Part shown: piece after piece, positions 1-13,480 of the stretch | How the letters are laid out: every line of letters begins with the position of its first letter | How positions within the stretch are numbered: position 1 is the stretch's first letter | NCBI GenBank assembly: GCA_015680685.1 | Contig: MNCI01036181.1 | Span: 193,951-257,950, forward strand | DNA: 64,000 nucleotides | DNA from: Gnetum montanum | Taxonomy: Eukaryota > Streptophyta > Gnetopsida > Gnetales > Gnetaceae | Reading direction: 5' to 3' | Notes under the pieces: model-generated | The model's input: the letters and a program-made list of their open reading frames with translations, nothing else | Database searches by the model: none | What the model was told of the DNA's origin: nothing | Position numbers and translations under genes: made by a program

Positions 1-402
1 AGGTTGTAGTTGACAAGTGTCTTTTGTGGTTACAAACATCATGGATTAAGGCTAGGAAGTTACAACTTCCACATAAAGTTACAATTATATAAATAAAAGT
101 TATAGTTGGAAATGTCCATAAATCCCCCCTTTTTTATAAAATAGCTATACATATAACTTTATATATATATATTTAGGAACTACATAAAGGTCAATTAATT
201 AAATTTTTTCATCTATCTCCCCTTGGCCATGCTGCAAAATAATTTGAAAAGGCTTGTGCATAAAAAAAAATATCAAGTTGGAAATGACTAGTGGGACCAA
301 GACACGGCCGTTTTCTTAACTTGCAAGCATAAGTAGATCTACATCTTGCTTTGTTTTTTTGTTTTTTTATCAACAACGTCCAAAAGTTTCATAAAACCCA
401 AA
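1..402. other. AT-rich intergenic DNA
   Basis: No reading frame, repeat boundary or known motif was found. There are homopolymer A and T runs and a short TA run near 165-175. Confidence 0.5.
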
Positions 403-1177
403 TCACAGTATGTAATTTTTATCCCTGAAGTTGTTGAAACTTGGTAACTGTTGTGATCCTGCCTCCTCTGGTAGCATAAATCTCAGCCTCCATTTCGCTG
501 CGTAGAAAAAGAACAAAAACACAAAATAGCGAAACAAGAATTCTCTGCTAGAAACCCACACATGATCCCTGCAACCCATGGAACACTGCACCACTCCAAA
601 CCCTGCCATTTGTATCTGCCTCACACCGATCCGCCTGCATCGCTTTCGGCTCTGGTTTTGCTGTAGGATCAGGCCTTGCCCCTGTTCAGCCACCGCGCTT
701 TGGATCTGGTTCTGGTGTGAACCCTTTTCCTGATTTTTGTTTGGCATCCATTGCTGATGGCGCTATAGTTTCTGCGCCTTTTTTTCTTCCCTCTGCTGTT
801 GCTATTTTTGATGCCGCCGTCGCCGTCGCGTGTGATGTTGGAGCCGTTGCCGTCCTCTTCACCGTTTAGGGCTCTAATAATCGCTATTGGCAATGGAAAG
901 CTTGCAAGGATTCAAGGTCTACTAATTTGATGTTGATGAAGTAGTTTCAGAATGGCGGCCATGCTGAAGAATGTAGTTTGGTAGGACCATCTAGATTACA
1001 GGATGTTGTTGCCCTCTTTGTCGTCGCCCGCAACATCTTTCTGGTCGCCACACAAATCTTGAACTCTGTTAACGCCGACGCAAGGAGAGGATCATGCCGT
1101 TGGTCAAGAATGACAAGCGCCGCTGATCTGTTTGATAAAAAAAATGTTGGCATCATGTAGACTTCTGGTTGGAACCC
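403..1177 (-). other. GC-richer patch with unassigned short ORFs
   Basis: Base composition rises sharply compared with the flanks. Minus-strand frames at 403-747, 669-893 and 947-1156 are open but short and overlapping. Their translations (Gln/Arg-rich, then Ser/Asn-rich) match no family I recognise. The patch directly adjoins the ABC-transporter fragment at 1178-1645. It may therefore be the 5' part or untranslated leader of the same captured or decayed host gene, or an unrelated fragment. I would not annotate a protein here. Confidence 0.25.
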
Positions 1178-1645
1178 TCATGGCATCGTAGACGAGATTT
1201 TGATGCAGATTCTGCAGCAGGTGTTGCAGGAACTACAGACATTGAAAGTCGTACTTTTTGAAGTTTGATTTTTGAGAATCGATAAACCCTCTGGTACGTC
1301 ATTGAAATTTGAGTTGCAGTTTATTTGCATTGCCACTCCATTAGTGGTGAGCAATTTTCGTCTAAGGTTTTCAGAGCTTTCAGAATTCACAAATGCTTCC
1401 TGAGCGACAAGGGCTTCAGTAACCGATGTTTCACAGCTGTTTTCTTTCTCAACATCGTTGCAGGTAACCAGAAGATCATTGATGGACAGAGAAGGATCAA
1501 GGTGTTTATCCTTGCTCAAAAATTTTCTGGCACGTGATGCCTCACCTGTGCCTAAAGCTTCCTACACTATCCTTTTAGATTCAGCATCCAAAACACTTGT
1601 AGCTTCATCAAGAAGAAGAATATCAACATTTTTGTTGGGCATGGT
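1178..1645 (-). pseudogene. ABC transporter nucleotide-binding-domain fragment, chimeric
   Basis: On the minus strand, 1559-1640 reads through a Walker B and D-loop block: a run of Leu, then DEATSVLDAES, then K-R-I-V. This is the ATP-hydrolysis core of ABC exporters of the B (MDR/TAP) type. After I-V comes an in-frame TAG, followed by E-A-L. The family usually has V-Q-E-A-L here, so the stop looks like a CAG-to-TAG transition. Beyond E-A-L the frame stays open to 1178 for about 120 codons, but it lacks the expected H-loop ('AHRL') and resembles nothing I know. The Walker A and ABC signature motifs are not found upstream. What remains is a short exon-sized piece fused to foreign or noncoding DNA. 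A captured gene fragment (Helitron or Pack-MULE type) or a decayed host gene are both possible. Confidence 0.65.
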
Positions 1646-1802
1646 TCTCTCAGAATCCTTCCATGGTATTCAACTGGTCAACAAACCTGTATCTTTCTTC
1701 CTACTTGTTGAGGCTAGATTAGCAAGATATGCTGCAAAACTTGAGGATATATATATATATATTTTATCTTTCCAAGTACAAATATTTTGGGTCCCTTTGT
1801 AA

Positions 1803-4522
1803 GCTTGATATAGGCACTATGCTCCCATATTTTTTCTCTCAAACCCAAACTTTAGTCACTTCTCCAAGAACTTTTAACCCATTTAATCTTACCAGTCTGC
1901 TCCATGAAATGGCCAAAATGTGCCAACAGAATTTAATTTAAGTGTAAAATGCTAACAGTTGAAATTATAGTTTATGTTGGTTTGGAGCTAGGATCTCAAG
2001 AAATCATCTCTTACATCTAAAAATCAGGCTATGATATGGATTTATCTTTCTACTGAGTACAATACCTTTTTGAACATTAAGATAGTTATTTTTAGGGATT
2101 CAATTGAAATCTTATATTGGGATTGATAATGATATAGCTATTATCTTCAAATCTTAGGTCCCTAAAGAGTTTGATAAATTTGAAAATCAAAAGGGCTAAT
2201 TTCATTTCACCAAAGGAAAATCACTACATTTTTAATAGTTTTCTTACTTGTATACATGAAAAATCTTCAAGTTCTATAATCTAAATGTATCCTATTTAGA
2301 AATAAAATAAAGTCCCAAGGTTCTAAAAACTGATGAAGTATAGAAAGATTTGAAAGATTGAAATCTAAATCAAGTAGAGAAATCAAATAATAAAACCTAG
2401 AAAATAAGTTTTATTCCATTTCAAATAACTCATAGATCAAGGATGGAAAAAAAAACCAACTTGGTACATTATAAAAATTGATTACCTTTAAAAGGTGAGT
2501 ACATATGTATGGAAAAAATAATAAATAATCTATAGATTATTTTTCAGTTGAAAGACTCTTACCTACAGTTACCATGAATTTGTCATTTTTTAATTTGATT
2601 TAGTTCTCATGATTGATCTATCTAATCAACAATTGATTGATTCTACAAAATATTTTCATGGGTCCTTTCCTTGTTTTATATGATAGAAATCTTCATCATT
2701 AAAAATTTTCTATTTATCAACTAGATTCACATCATGCATTGCAAATCCTACACTAAGAGTTTTGAAACCTTTGTCAAATTGCCCATGCTACATTCTCATT
2801 TTTCTAATAATTCTTTCATATCTCTCCCCTATAATACTTGTTTTGAATAGCTAAGAAAACTAATGATAAAAATTAATTGAAATAAATTATAATGTATTAA
2901 TTTTAGTTACCTAAAGGCCTTAGGAATTTTATTTCATAATTACCTTAAGCCTTTAATGCTAAATTTTTTGAATTTTGAGCTAATCAAAGATCTAGATAGG
3001 ATTTAAATATTACGAAAAACTCATTGCAAACTAAGATTGATCCTTTGGGTTCCTGAGGTTAGAGGATCTATGTAAGAAAGGGAAAGAAGGTTGAGAAGAA
3101 ACTAGTATTGACAATCACAACAATCCCAAACTGAGTAATTGGCATCCAAAGGACCAAAAGTAGAGTCAATATAGTAGGTACATTTAGAAGCATTTATCCA
3201 AGGGGATGCATCATCCGATGAGTTGGATGTTACCCTCATTAACTCATGCATGGAGGCAAGACATGACAAAGCATACCAAACATCATGCATGCTAAGCCTA
3301 GCTCAATCTTAGTTTTGATGTTTGCTTCACCAAAGATGAAGGTATAGTTGCAAACCTCTTTGGTTTATGCAATAGTGTTAATGAATGAGAAGTAATACTT
3401 GGAAGAGATCCATATTTTCTAGAAAAAAAGATAGTCAAATGCTACAATGAAGATAGATGACATTACCATCTTGCACTTAGTTGAGAATATTGCTAAGACA
3501 TTGAACATTCTGAACATGGTAATCAAAGTTGTATAGGTATCTATCAAAATAATATCTAGAATAAAAACTAAATGGATCTAGCATGCATGTAGTGTTAATC
3601 ACAAGGAGCACAACTCCTTGATTATAATTAAGAAAGTATGCTTCAAGATTGTGATGTATCATATCAATAGAATAGTCTATCTTAATAATATTACCTCTTT
3701 CTTAGCTCATGGCTATGTGGCCCTAAGTGGATAGCATCTTACCAACTTGGCTCACCTTCTTTTCATAGAGATCAAGCATAGGTTTGAAAAGAACAATTTT
3801 AGTAGAAGAGGAATTGTATGCTACACATATGACATCATGCATAAGGTAATAACAACGTCTTTGAGTGATATTATGAAGAATATTACTGTCAAGAAAATTT
3901 AGGAGACACCCAAGAAACCATAGAAGTAGTAGCAATAAGAATCTCAATAACAACAATAACTTTCATACTAGTAACTATCATTTTAAAATTAGAAATAATA
4001 GGTGTAGGTCCAAGAACCACACAAACTAGCATTTTAGGCTCTAGCACTAAGACACCTACACATTATTTTGAGGTGTACTAGCTTACAATGAGTTATTTAT
4101 AGGGAGGTCTCTCTAGGTCATTAGTTAGGGGTAGTAGGGCTTGGTAAATTGTTTCTTCATAGTGTAGAACTAGTCCCTTACTACTATGAGTCCATAGATT
4201 GGTGAAGTTATTGTCACATTGTCCAAGGATGTCTAGCCATAAATTTTAGACAATGTAGCATGAATACAAGTGATACTAGAAATCATTAATGGGGATATGA
4301 TTGTTGTCTTACCATACCATGGGTAAGCAGTAACCACTAAGATGATTAATGATAACATTAGTAAGGTCCTAAATATTACTATGGCACATGTTCCTAATCT
4401 TAGTATTAAGCAAGATCTTAAAGTATTTGAAGGAATAGGTATAAGAAGTGTTAGATAGATTCCTACACATTGGGCAAATATGAAAATACTATTTGATATT
4501 CTAGACCATGTCATTGCTTTTT
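1803..4522. other. AT-rich decayed DNA, no assignable gene
   Basis: There are only short spurious frames on both strands (for example minus-strand frames at 3102-3290, 3723-3956 and 4233-4514), with no recognisable domain. The 3060-4520 part is slightly richer in C on the plus strand and may be an old transposon body, but nothing aligns by eye to the other elements in the window. Confidence 0.4.
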
Positions 4523-4825
4523 AGTCCAAGCTAATAATACTAAAGGAAATGTTATCATTACCTAAAGTTTAATTCTAGTAAGTAGAGTTGGATGTGTAGA
4601 GAATGAAAGAGGAAATTACCCAACTTAATGACTAGCTTAATGTCTTCTTTTGGTTTGTTGCTCTAGTGTCACTACCTTATAGTTTGAGCTAATTATACTA
4701 AATGAAAATTTTTCATTACCTAAAGTCCAACTATAGTAGATAGATTTAGATGTGTAGAAAATGCAAGAGGAAACTACCAAACTTCATGCCTAGCTTAATG
4801 AATTCTTTTGGTTTATTACTCCAAA
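4523..4825. repeat. Diverged tandem duplication, unit about 155 bp
   Basis: The block starting near 4525 (ctaataatactaaa ... ttacctaaag ... gatgtgtagagaatg ... ctagcttaatg ... ttcttttggtttgtt) recurs from about 4685 with the same order of landmarks. The two units differ by many substitutions, so the duplication is old. It is noncoding in all frames. Confidence 0.7.
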
Positions 4826-5751
4826 GTTGCTTAGCTAATTTTGTAATGATAAGATCACACATTTGATGAATTAAAAAAAGAAAAATAGTTAAACAGGAGA
4901 AGAATTAAGTAATGTGAGATGTGTCTTAGGCTAGAGTTGTGTTTTACACCTTCAAAAAGATCATCACTACATTATAATATGAGAATAAGGATTTGGTATT
5001 GGAGAACTAGATGTTGGAGAGCATGAGAAAGAATAAAGAATATCCTGGGAGCCTCTAATATATTTGAGGGTAGGGGATGATTGATAGTATAAAAATTTCC
5101 AAGTTAGCCAAGGAGAATAAAAATTTGTCCATGCAAGAGGTTAAAATGATTCTTTAGTAGATGGCATAGAGGTTGCTACCTGGAAACATCAACATGGTTG
5201 GATTTTAAAAGAATTTTAGAAGTTTTTATGCAATTAATGTTTTGGTTGAATATTTCTTTACATAGTTAGATTCATATAATTTTTGTACCTTATTCTAGTG
5301 ATTTGTTCTATTGTAATTTTATTATTTTAGCAATTTTTGAAAATTTGGATATGTGAGAATTTTATCATTCAACTATTTTAGGGCTTGAGTATTATGAATT
5401 GAACTTTTATTTTAATGACATTAGAATTGTATTATCTTAGATCTATATGGATTTTTTACATTTCATTGAATTTCAAGTTTCCTACATTCTCCATGTTTTT
5501 CCATATTTTAGTAGTGTTTGAAGCCATTGTCATACTATTGAGAAATTGCAAAGGTTTAACCCAACTTGGAGGCTTATTATTATTTTCTATGTCATGATTA
5601 TTTAGTTTCCAAAGTTCCCCATGAGTTTAAGGTTGTTTAAAAGTCATTTCATATCATTTTTTTCGTTCTTTGATTTTCATGTTGAAATCACAAGTCAACC
5701 ATACATCATTGTAAATCTAATATCATTAACCATGAGTTGCAGAAAATTCAT
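4826..5751. other. AT-rich intergenic DNA
   Basis: Two short plus-strand frames (5415-5597, 5621-5809) have no recognisable content and one runs into the following LTR. I see no other feature. Confidence 0.4.
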
Positions 5752-6566
5752 TGATGAGCGGCAAGGTATTCCTACACTCAACCATACAAATATGATCATA
5801 CACACATGATTCGGTCAAAGTCCAAGGACTAAGTGCTTATGCACTTTTGTGGAACAAGGATGGGTTAGTTAATCATTGTCTTCTCAAGATTACTTATATG
5901 GCATGATTGTATGGTTAAGTAAACTTGAGGTATATGATTTTTATGGCTTTTATATTTTTATGTCTTGGTGCTACAAAGGGAGAAGTGAACTAATTAAGTA
6001 ACTAACTTAACTTAACTAATTGGCTATGCTCTAAGTAGTCCTAACACCAGCATCCGTTCCCACTTACCGTACACATCTTGAACTAGTGTCACACTACTAG
6101 GATTATCAAATGCTAATCATTACTAGGTTACCAAGTGTTCCACGCATGCTCGAACTAGTCATATTGAGTGTTCTTAGGAGAGATTAACAAGGTGAGAGAG
6201 AGAACATTAACTAACTAAGGAAAGCATTAATGACTACAAATAACATTAATTAAGATATTCTGAATGCTATAAGGTTTATCACAAAGTTTGTCTTTATTGC
6301 TATACACAAGGTGTGCTTAGGTACATAATGCTCGAATAAAGATCCGTTCACTTTATGACTCTTACTGTGAGCACTCAGAAATAATTCTATCTTTGGAAAG
6401 GGAAAATGGCAAGAGTTTTGGTAAGGGACTATGACTAATTACCAAAACCAAGTGTGCCCACCTCTTATTTATAGGCAATGAGGCAAGTCCCAATATTGGA
6501 TGCCCCATATTTCTTGGAAGGCTCCGATATCGTGGATGCGATATCGCGGTTCATTAGTCATGATCA
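5752..6566 (-). mobile_element. Athila-like LTR, lone copy (minus orientation)
   Basis: It aligns along its length with the LTRs at 16612-17647, 53248-54086 and 62204-63067. Shared landmarks are the opening TGATGAG, 'caaggta..cctacactcaaccata', 'gatccgttcactttatgactc', the reverse TATA region 'cctcttatttatagg' near 6460 and a U3 rich in gatatc. In its own orientation the LTR runs from about 6566 down to 5752. No PBS or PPT is visible on either side, so it is probably a solo LTR. Convincing TSDs were not found and the right end is approximate. Confidence 0.8.
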
Positions 6567-7319
6567 ACTCTAGCTACTTCTCTTGTACTTGGGATCTCTA
6601 TTTCCTAGAATCTTAGAGTATCAAGATTCATAATCTTCCATCATGAGTTGAGATAAAATTTTTGTCAAGTCTTCAATGTCATTTTTACTATTTTGAGTTA
6701 TCTTAAGTGATTTATTATTATCATCTTTCATCACAAGTTTTGCTCAAATCATGGTAGAGTTGTGGTAAAGCCAAATTTACTATTATTTCTAGTAGTGGAT
6801 TTTCTAAGTAAATTGTAGGACATGGTCATGTTATGGTTATGGTTAGTCACCATGGGTCATGGTGAGGTCATGATCTTATGATTTTGTCATTCTTAGGATT
6901 ATGTTATTTTTGGAGCCTAGTTCAATATGTTTTAATACATTTACATATTGTTCAACACTATTTGGTTGTTTGAAATATGTTGGATTGTTAAAATTAAACT
7001 TGCAATCAACTGTTAGATTTTATTAGAGAATTTAGTCTTTCAGACTTATTGGTTCATCTAAGGTGCCTCTCCACCATTATTGTTTACTTTATATTTGTTT
7101 TGATATTTGTATGATTGTAATTTGATAGGAGCTAGTACTAAGTTATCTAGCTAGTTAGAGATATACTTATTAGAGATATTTATTATTTAACCTCCACTAG
7201 GATGCATTAGTATGGACTTTTTTGTATGATACATCATGCATGGAAGAGTGATTCTAGATTTATAAATCTTATTTTTTGCTTTCAAAATAGTAGGGATAAG
7301 TCTTGGGTAATCCCTCTAG
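6567..7319. other. AT-rich intergenic DNA
   Basis: No genes, LTR ends or tandem repeats were recognised. Confidence 0.4.
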
Positions 7320-9775
7320 CATTCGTAGTTTGATTTGAGACTAATTAATCACCACATGTTGAATTATCCATATATAAATTTATGAAATTACTTAAGGAAC
7401 AAAATTAAATTCTATATATTCCATATTTGAGACTTAAACTACAAACTTAATTCATTGGATAATATTAAAGCACCAATTATTAACCTTAATAAGTAATGAT
7501 CATACTTGAGAAAACCATAGAGAATACATCACTTAGAAAAATCTATGTAATGTTATGCCAACATTATAATAAAAAATTCTTATGATACAAGCTACAAGAA
7601 GTATAGAAGATAGCCACATGAGTCATGTTACAATCCTTGACATAGCTTCAAAATACATAAACGATTGAATCCTTTAATCATAAAGTTTTCTAAAATGCCA
7701 TTGCTTTTGCAATGCATCCAATCTAGCATCTACATCATAAACTTGAATTTCATTCAAGCCTTCTAATTAGAAGTCTACATGAAGCATATGTAGGAAGGAT
7801 TAGAATAGTTTTACCATAGAGGAAGCCACTTTGATGTGACTTGGAACAATCTATAAGATACTACTCATGTTATAAAGTACATTCTTAGAACAAATAACAA
7901 ATACAATGAGCTTAATTGTTAATTAACATTATCATTAACACATAAATTATCACATTAAATTTACCCTTAATGCATAAGTTACCACATTAACTAGGGATTT
8001 ACATTACCACTAATGTTTTGAGTTATTACATCAAATATTAGAAGAACTACAAGGTTGATACTAACATAAAGTATTCATTAAGGACTATTTGGCATAATAC
8101 CTCACCTATTTATGCCAACCCTCATGTGAGAAAAGATCAACTTTTGGATGAGAAACCCTCATTAATAGCTAAACAAATTATTGGATTATGTTATGGCTAG
8201 TACCAATCCTATAGCTATCCTAATTTCTTAGCTTCTTACTAATTCCTAAGGTTTCCTAATGTGGATTACACATCACTAGGTTGAAAAAATCCTCTAAATC
8301 AATTTTACCATCACAAGGACCTACCTATTTACACATTATTAACATTTTTTTCAACCTTTATTAATGAGTTAACCCTAGAGACCATATTTCCTAGCTTTTC
8401 AATTCTATGGGCACATTTGTACATGCTTAGAATGTTAGCTAGTTGACATTGTTGAAGCTTGTTGTTGATGTCAACTGTTATGTGCATATTATTGCTTCAA
8501 AAAATACACTAGATATATGCCATGATGTACCAAGAGACCACCACTATTAACATCATTAGGAGAAGATGATGCATGTGAAAGAAAAAGTTCAAACTCAAAA
8601 TGAAGAATTGCAAAAATGGTGAATTATAGAAATAATCAATAAAACTAGGGCTAGATTGACAACACATGCAATATGATTAGATCAACAATGCAAACCTTTA
8701 TAAAAGAAAAGTAGATATAAGAGGTTAAGTTGCTTAGTAGAATTCATGGAATTAAAAACATTTCCTATACCTTAAGAGATTAGTTGAAATTCAACGTTTA
8801 GTAAGAAAAAATAAGTTTAGATCTAGAAATCCTCCAAGAGATAAATCACATGTAAGCATGAATAAGAGCATGAAAGAGAGCACATAGTATTAATTAAAAA
8901 ATACTGGAATAAGCTCACATGTCCAAGAATGAGTTCCAAGATCAAATAAAATAATAACTAAAATAAACCTAGAATATCTATTTAACATGTCTTATAATCA
9001 TATTATTATTTTACTCCAAAAGCTCAGAATATAATAAAATAGAAAAATATAATATAATATATAAATAAAACACTAGTAATAAGCCACCATTATCCTTCCA
9101 ACTTGTCCCTTTACTAAAGGTATAAATCATTAGCAAATACCATGAAATAATTAATCAAGAAAAGAAATACAAAATAAAAAAGGGATCATCACCTAGCGTG
9201 ACAATGGTCATCCTACTAAATAAGGTCCTAGGAGGATTAGTAGATGAGCAAAAGCCTAACCTCTTTGAGTGGTTACGCATAGGATCAAACCCACATCTTT
9301 GACTTGAGAAATGAGTATCTTACCATCACTCCAAATCATGGTACCTAAAAGAAATACAAAATAATATTTCAAAATATATAATAGAAGATAATTCCTAGAT
9401 CTAAACCTTAATAAGCATATCATCAAAACATATTAAAACATGTATTCTTACTAAGAGGTCCAAGGATCAAACCTTATCAATACATAGGGGCTAATCTAAG
9501 ATACAATATACACAAGCTTATAAGCAAATATACTAATAGATACCAATTATAATTGAAATATTAGTTCATTAAATATATATAAATAAGAAGTAAATGGTTG
9601 AAACTTCAAGATGTATAATCATAAACATAAAAATGTTAGAATATACTAGCAAGATACAACATAATATAGATCATATTATATCAAGATATATCCTTATGTT
9701 TATTTACCTTATCATAAGAAAATAATAATTTAGTGGAAGATCTTAGGTTCAAAATATTAGTGTGTTATAATAATA
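7320..9775 (+). repeat. Left arm of a long inverted repeat
   Basis: Reverse-complement matches to 11087-13480 occur in the expected mirrored order. 7560-7620 pairs with 13225-13275, 7745-7860 with 12960-13030, 8640-8700 with 12060-12120, 9090-9150 with 11460-11540, and 9640-9760 with 11115-11220. The arms are diverged and carry small indels. No protein-coding content is seen. The right arm lies inside the Copia-type element at 10047-14970, so the left arm is probably a second, oppositely oriented copy of that internal sequence, or of an element nested in it. Confidence 0.75.
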
Positions 9776-10046
9776 AATCCATACACATGGTAGTTTGACA
9801 TTTGGATTTTTTGAACACTTTGGTTTAGCTATGTACACATGACATTAATTCATACATTAGAAACTAGGTGTGGTGCATGTTATCCTTCTTGTTTATACGT
9901 TGATGGGTTAGAGTGGGTAATTTAGTTTGGTTAGTTAGTTTGATTTCTAGATCTGTGTATGCTATGTGATCCATGCTATTTGGTGTGATGTGTTCTATTA
10001 ATAGATGTTACAGGTCATCATGACTTTATCTAGCCCACCATGAAAC

Positions 10047-10500
10047 TATTAAGTTTAGTAATACCATGGTCACAAAATCCAAGGAAACTAAAAACTAATT
10101 ATGTTGACTTATATCACTAAATAAAGTTAATGATTCTATATATGTCATAAAAACTTGATTATCTATGGTGTTTTTACAGAAAATGTTTTAGTAGAAACCC
10201 TAATTTGTGTAAAATAACTTCAACTTATTTTAGATGGTTTGTCTTATATATTACACATTTTGAATGGAAGACAAGAGAGTATATATAGGTTTTAGTGAAT
10301 CATCATGATGGTTAAAAGAAAAAACTAGATAAATAGTTAAAATTAGTTTATACAAGTTAATAGAATAGCTTAACAAATTATTTGTACAACACCATGGTGG
10401 TGTTGCATATCATGATGATGTAAACCATTGGTCATGGTATTACATAGCATAGATCTTATTTAGAATGTTAAGGTTCATAAGATACAACAAATCCTTAACA
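10047..10500 (-). repeat. 3' LTR of the Copia-type element
   Basis: 454 bp. It carries the landmark 'gtatatataggttt', whose reverse is the TATA region, also found in the partner LTR. The terminal dinucleotide on the left has mutated from TG to TA. The inside edge is followed by the polypurine-tract complement (ccactcctcaag). Confidence 0.85.
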
Positions 10501-11086
10501 CCACTCCTCAAGTTTGATATTTGAAATAATAATGTTCTTTACTATCTAATATCATTCCATGACTTTTGTAAAATTGAATAATGAGATATTAGCCTAGTGC
10601 TATAGTTCTTGGCTTAGTAATCCTAAGTCACAAGTTCAATTCTACCAAGTAACATTGAGTTATAAAATTCTATAAATCTTGGAATATACCTATGTTTTAA
10701 TTATTTTGGATTCCAACATCCCTAACTTTTATAAGACTAGTAACAAGGAGGTGTTTGCTTTGTGTGGTGAGACTCTTGATTTGAAAGATCCAAATCATGG
10801 GTTTGATTCTTGTGGGTAATGCTAAGTTATAAAGTACTAATTAGAATATATAACTTATGGTGTTCCTATGTTATGATTATTTTAGGATTCAAAATTTTTT
10901 AAGAGTGGAGATATATAAACTTCCACCTTTTAAAAATTTCGCTATGATACAATGTAAAATAAGGATTTATTATTTATCATTAATGGTTATGAAATAAAAG
11001 CTCTATCAGAATTCCTTTAAAATAATGATTTCAAGTGAGCACCATATGATTAAGAAAAATAGTATCCTTGGTTAGAAAAGTAATTT

Positions 11087-13480
11087 TTATTCATAATAAT
11101 GTAACACCCTAGTGTTTTGAATCTAGGATCTTAGGTTTGTTAGTTATTTTCTTATGCTAAGATAGATTATCATAAGGGTATATATTGACATAATATGATC
11201 TATATTATGTTGTATCTTTCTAGTGGACTATGTTGGTGTATTCTATCATTTCAATTATAATTAATATCTCTTGATATATTTTCTTATAAGCTTGTGCATA
11301 ATGTATCTTAAAATAACCCTTGACCCTTGGACATCTTGGAAAGTATACATGTTTTATTATGTTTGATGAAATGCTCTCAAAGCTTGGATCTTGGACATTG
11401 TTCTTTTTATATTTTGAAGTATTATTATTTTATATTTCTTCTCTTGATTATTATTTCTTGGTATTTACTAATGTTTGGTATCTTCGATAAAGGGACAACT
11501 TAGAAGATTGATGATGGTCCATTGATAGTATTTATTTATATTTTTCATATTTCATATTATTCAAATTTTTTTTAAATAATGTAATAATATAATTAAAAAT
11601 ACTTATTAAGTAAATATTTAGTGTTTATTCTAGATGTTTTCTAATTTTATCTTAGAATTTATTCTTGGACAAGTGGACTTATTCTAGTACTTTCTTGGTA
11701 ACTTTAACAAATTGGTTGATAATTGGACCCTTTTGTGGATATATGTTACTAAATTTTTGAATATAGATTATTAATTCTTTATTCTTGGAATTTCCCAAAC
11801 CCTACCTCTTATGGCTATAAATTGCATCAAATATGCTTTGTACAAAACTAGCTCTCTTGGCAAAACTAGCTCTCTTAGCATTAATTCTGCTTTGTGTTTT
11901 CTTCCATTCTCTTGCTTATGGCTGTACATGCCATATATCTTGGAGATTTCTAGATTTGAATACATTCTTATTTGGTGAAGCATTACCAAATTCTTAAGGT
12001 AGAGGAAATGTAATTGATTTTATTAATTTTAATAAGTATCTTACCTTCTTGTACATGCTTTTATTTTAAGATGGTTTGCATTGTTAATCTAATCATATTT
12101 CAATTATTGTTGATCTAACCTTAGTTTTTCCAAATCTTTTCATAATTTTTCATTTTCAAAATATTTTGATTTTTATTTTTACTTCTTCTTACACAAGAAT
12201 CATCTTATTTTAATGGTGGTAGTAGTGGTGAATTCTAGGTGCATCATTCAATGGACATAAGGAGTACAACTATAGTTATGATAAATTTTGTATGCATTTT
12301 CCGAAGCAACAACATGTGCAAGACATCTAACATTAATGGTGAACTTTAATTGTAGAAGCTAGCTAGCATTTTGAGTATGTATGGATGCATTTGTAGTGTT
12401 GAAAGCTAAGAAATCTGACCACCAGGATTGACTTATTAATAAGAATTATAGAAATGAGATGCTAATGTGGAAAATAGGTGGGTGTTTGTCATGGTAAAGT
12501 TTATTTAGATAATTCTATCAACATAATGACATGCTACCTAGTTGGTCCTTATCATGGTAAAAATGATTTAGAAGATTCTAACAACCTAGTGACATGTAGC
12601 TTACATCTGGAAATCTTAGGTGATTGTAAGAAGCTAAGAACATAGGGTAGATATAGCATTGATACTAGTCAGAACATAACCCAATAGTTGGTTTGAACAT
12701 ACATGAGGGTTTATAATTCAACAATTATTCTTATCTTGCATGAGGATTAGTTAAGTTAGTATCAACCTTATAGTCATTGTAATGTTTGATGTGGTAACTC
12801 ATGGAATATCAATGTATACGAATCCCTAGTTAATGTGGTAACTAATGTATTAATGGTAAAATTAGTATGGTAATTTATGCATTAGTGGTAATGTTAATGG
12901 CTTTAACTAACATTTATATTAATTCTATTTGTTGTTTGTTGTTATAATGTACCTTGCAGTGTGGGCCTCATCTTCTAGCTTGTTCCAAGTGGCATGAAGG
13001 TGGTTTTCTATAGTGAAGGTGTTCTAACCATTCCTACATGTGTTTCATATATATTTCAGCTATGAGGCTTAGATGGTATTTCTAGTTGACAATGTCATTG
13101 CTAGATTAGGTGCATTGTAGAAGCGATGATGTTCTAGTAAGCTTTGTAGTCAAAGTCAACTAGTGTTTTATTTTTTACCTATGTCATGAATTCATAAAAT
13201 AGCTTATGTGGAAATCTTATGTATTCCTTGTAGGTTGTATCATAAGGATTTGTGCTTATGATATTGTCATAACATTACATGGATTTTGTTAAGTGATGTA
13301 TTTTCTATGATTTACTAAAGCATGCAATTTGGTTATTAAGGTTCATAGTTGATGATTTGAGGTTTTCCAATAATTTAATTTTTGATTCTAAGTTTTATAT
13401 ATGGATTATATGGATCTTTAAAAAATTTAATCAAGCCCCTTAACAATATAAATTTATCTATGGTTAATTTCAAGGTATGA
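11087..13480 (-). repeat. Right arm of the long inverted repeat
   Basis: Mirror partner of 7320-9775, separated from it by about 1.3 kb. It lies wholly inside the Copia-type element. Transcripts crossing both arms could fold into a long, imperfect hairpin. Confidence 0.75.
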
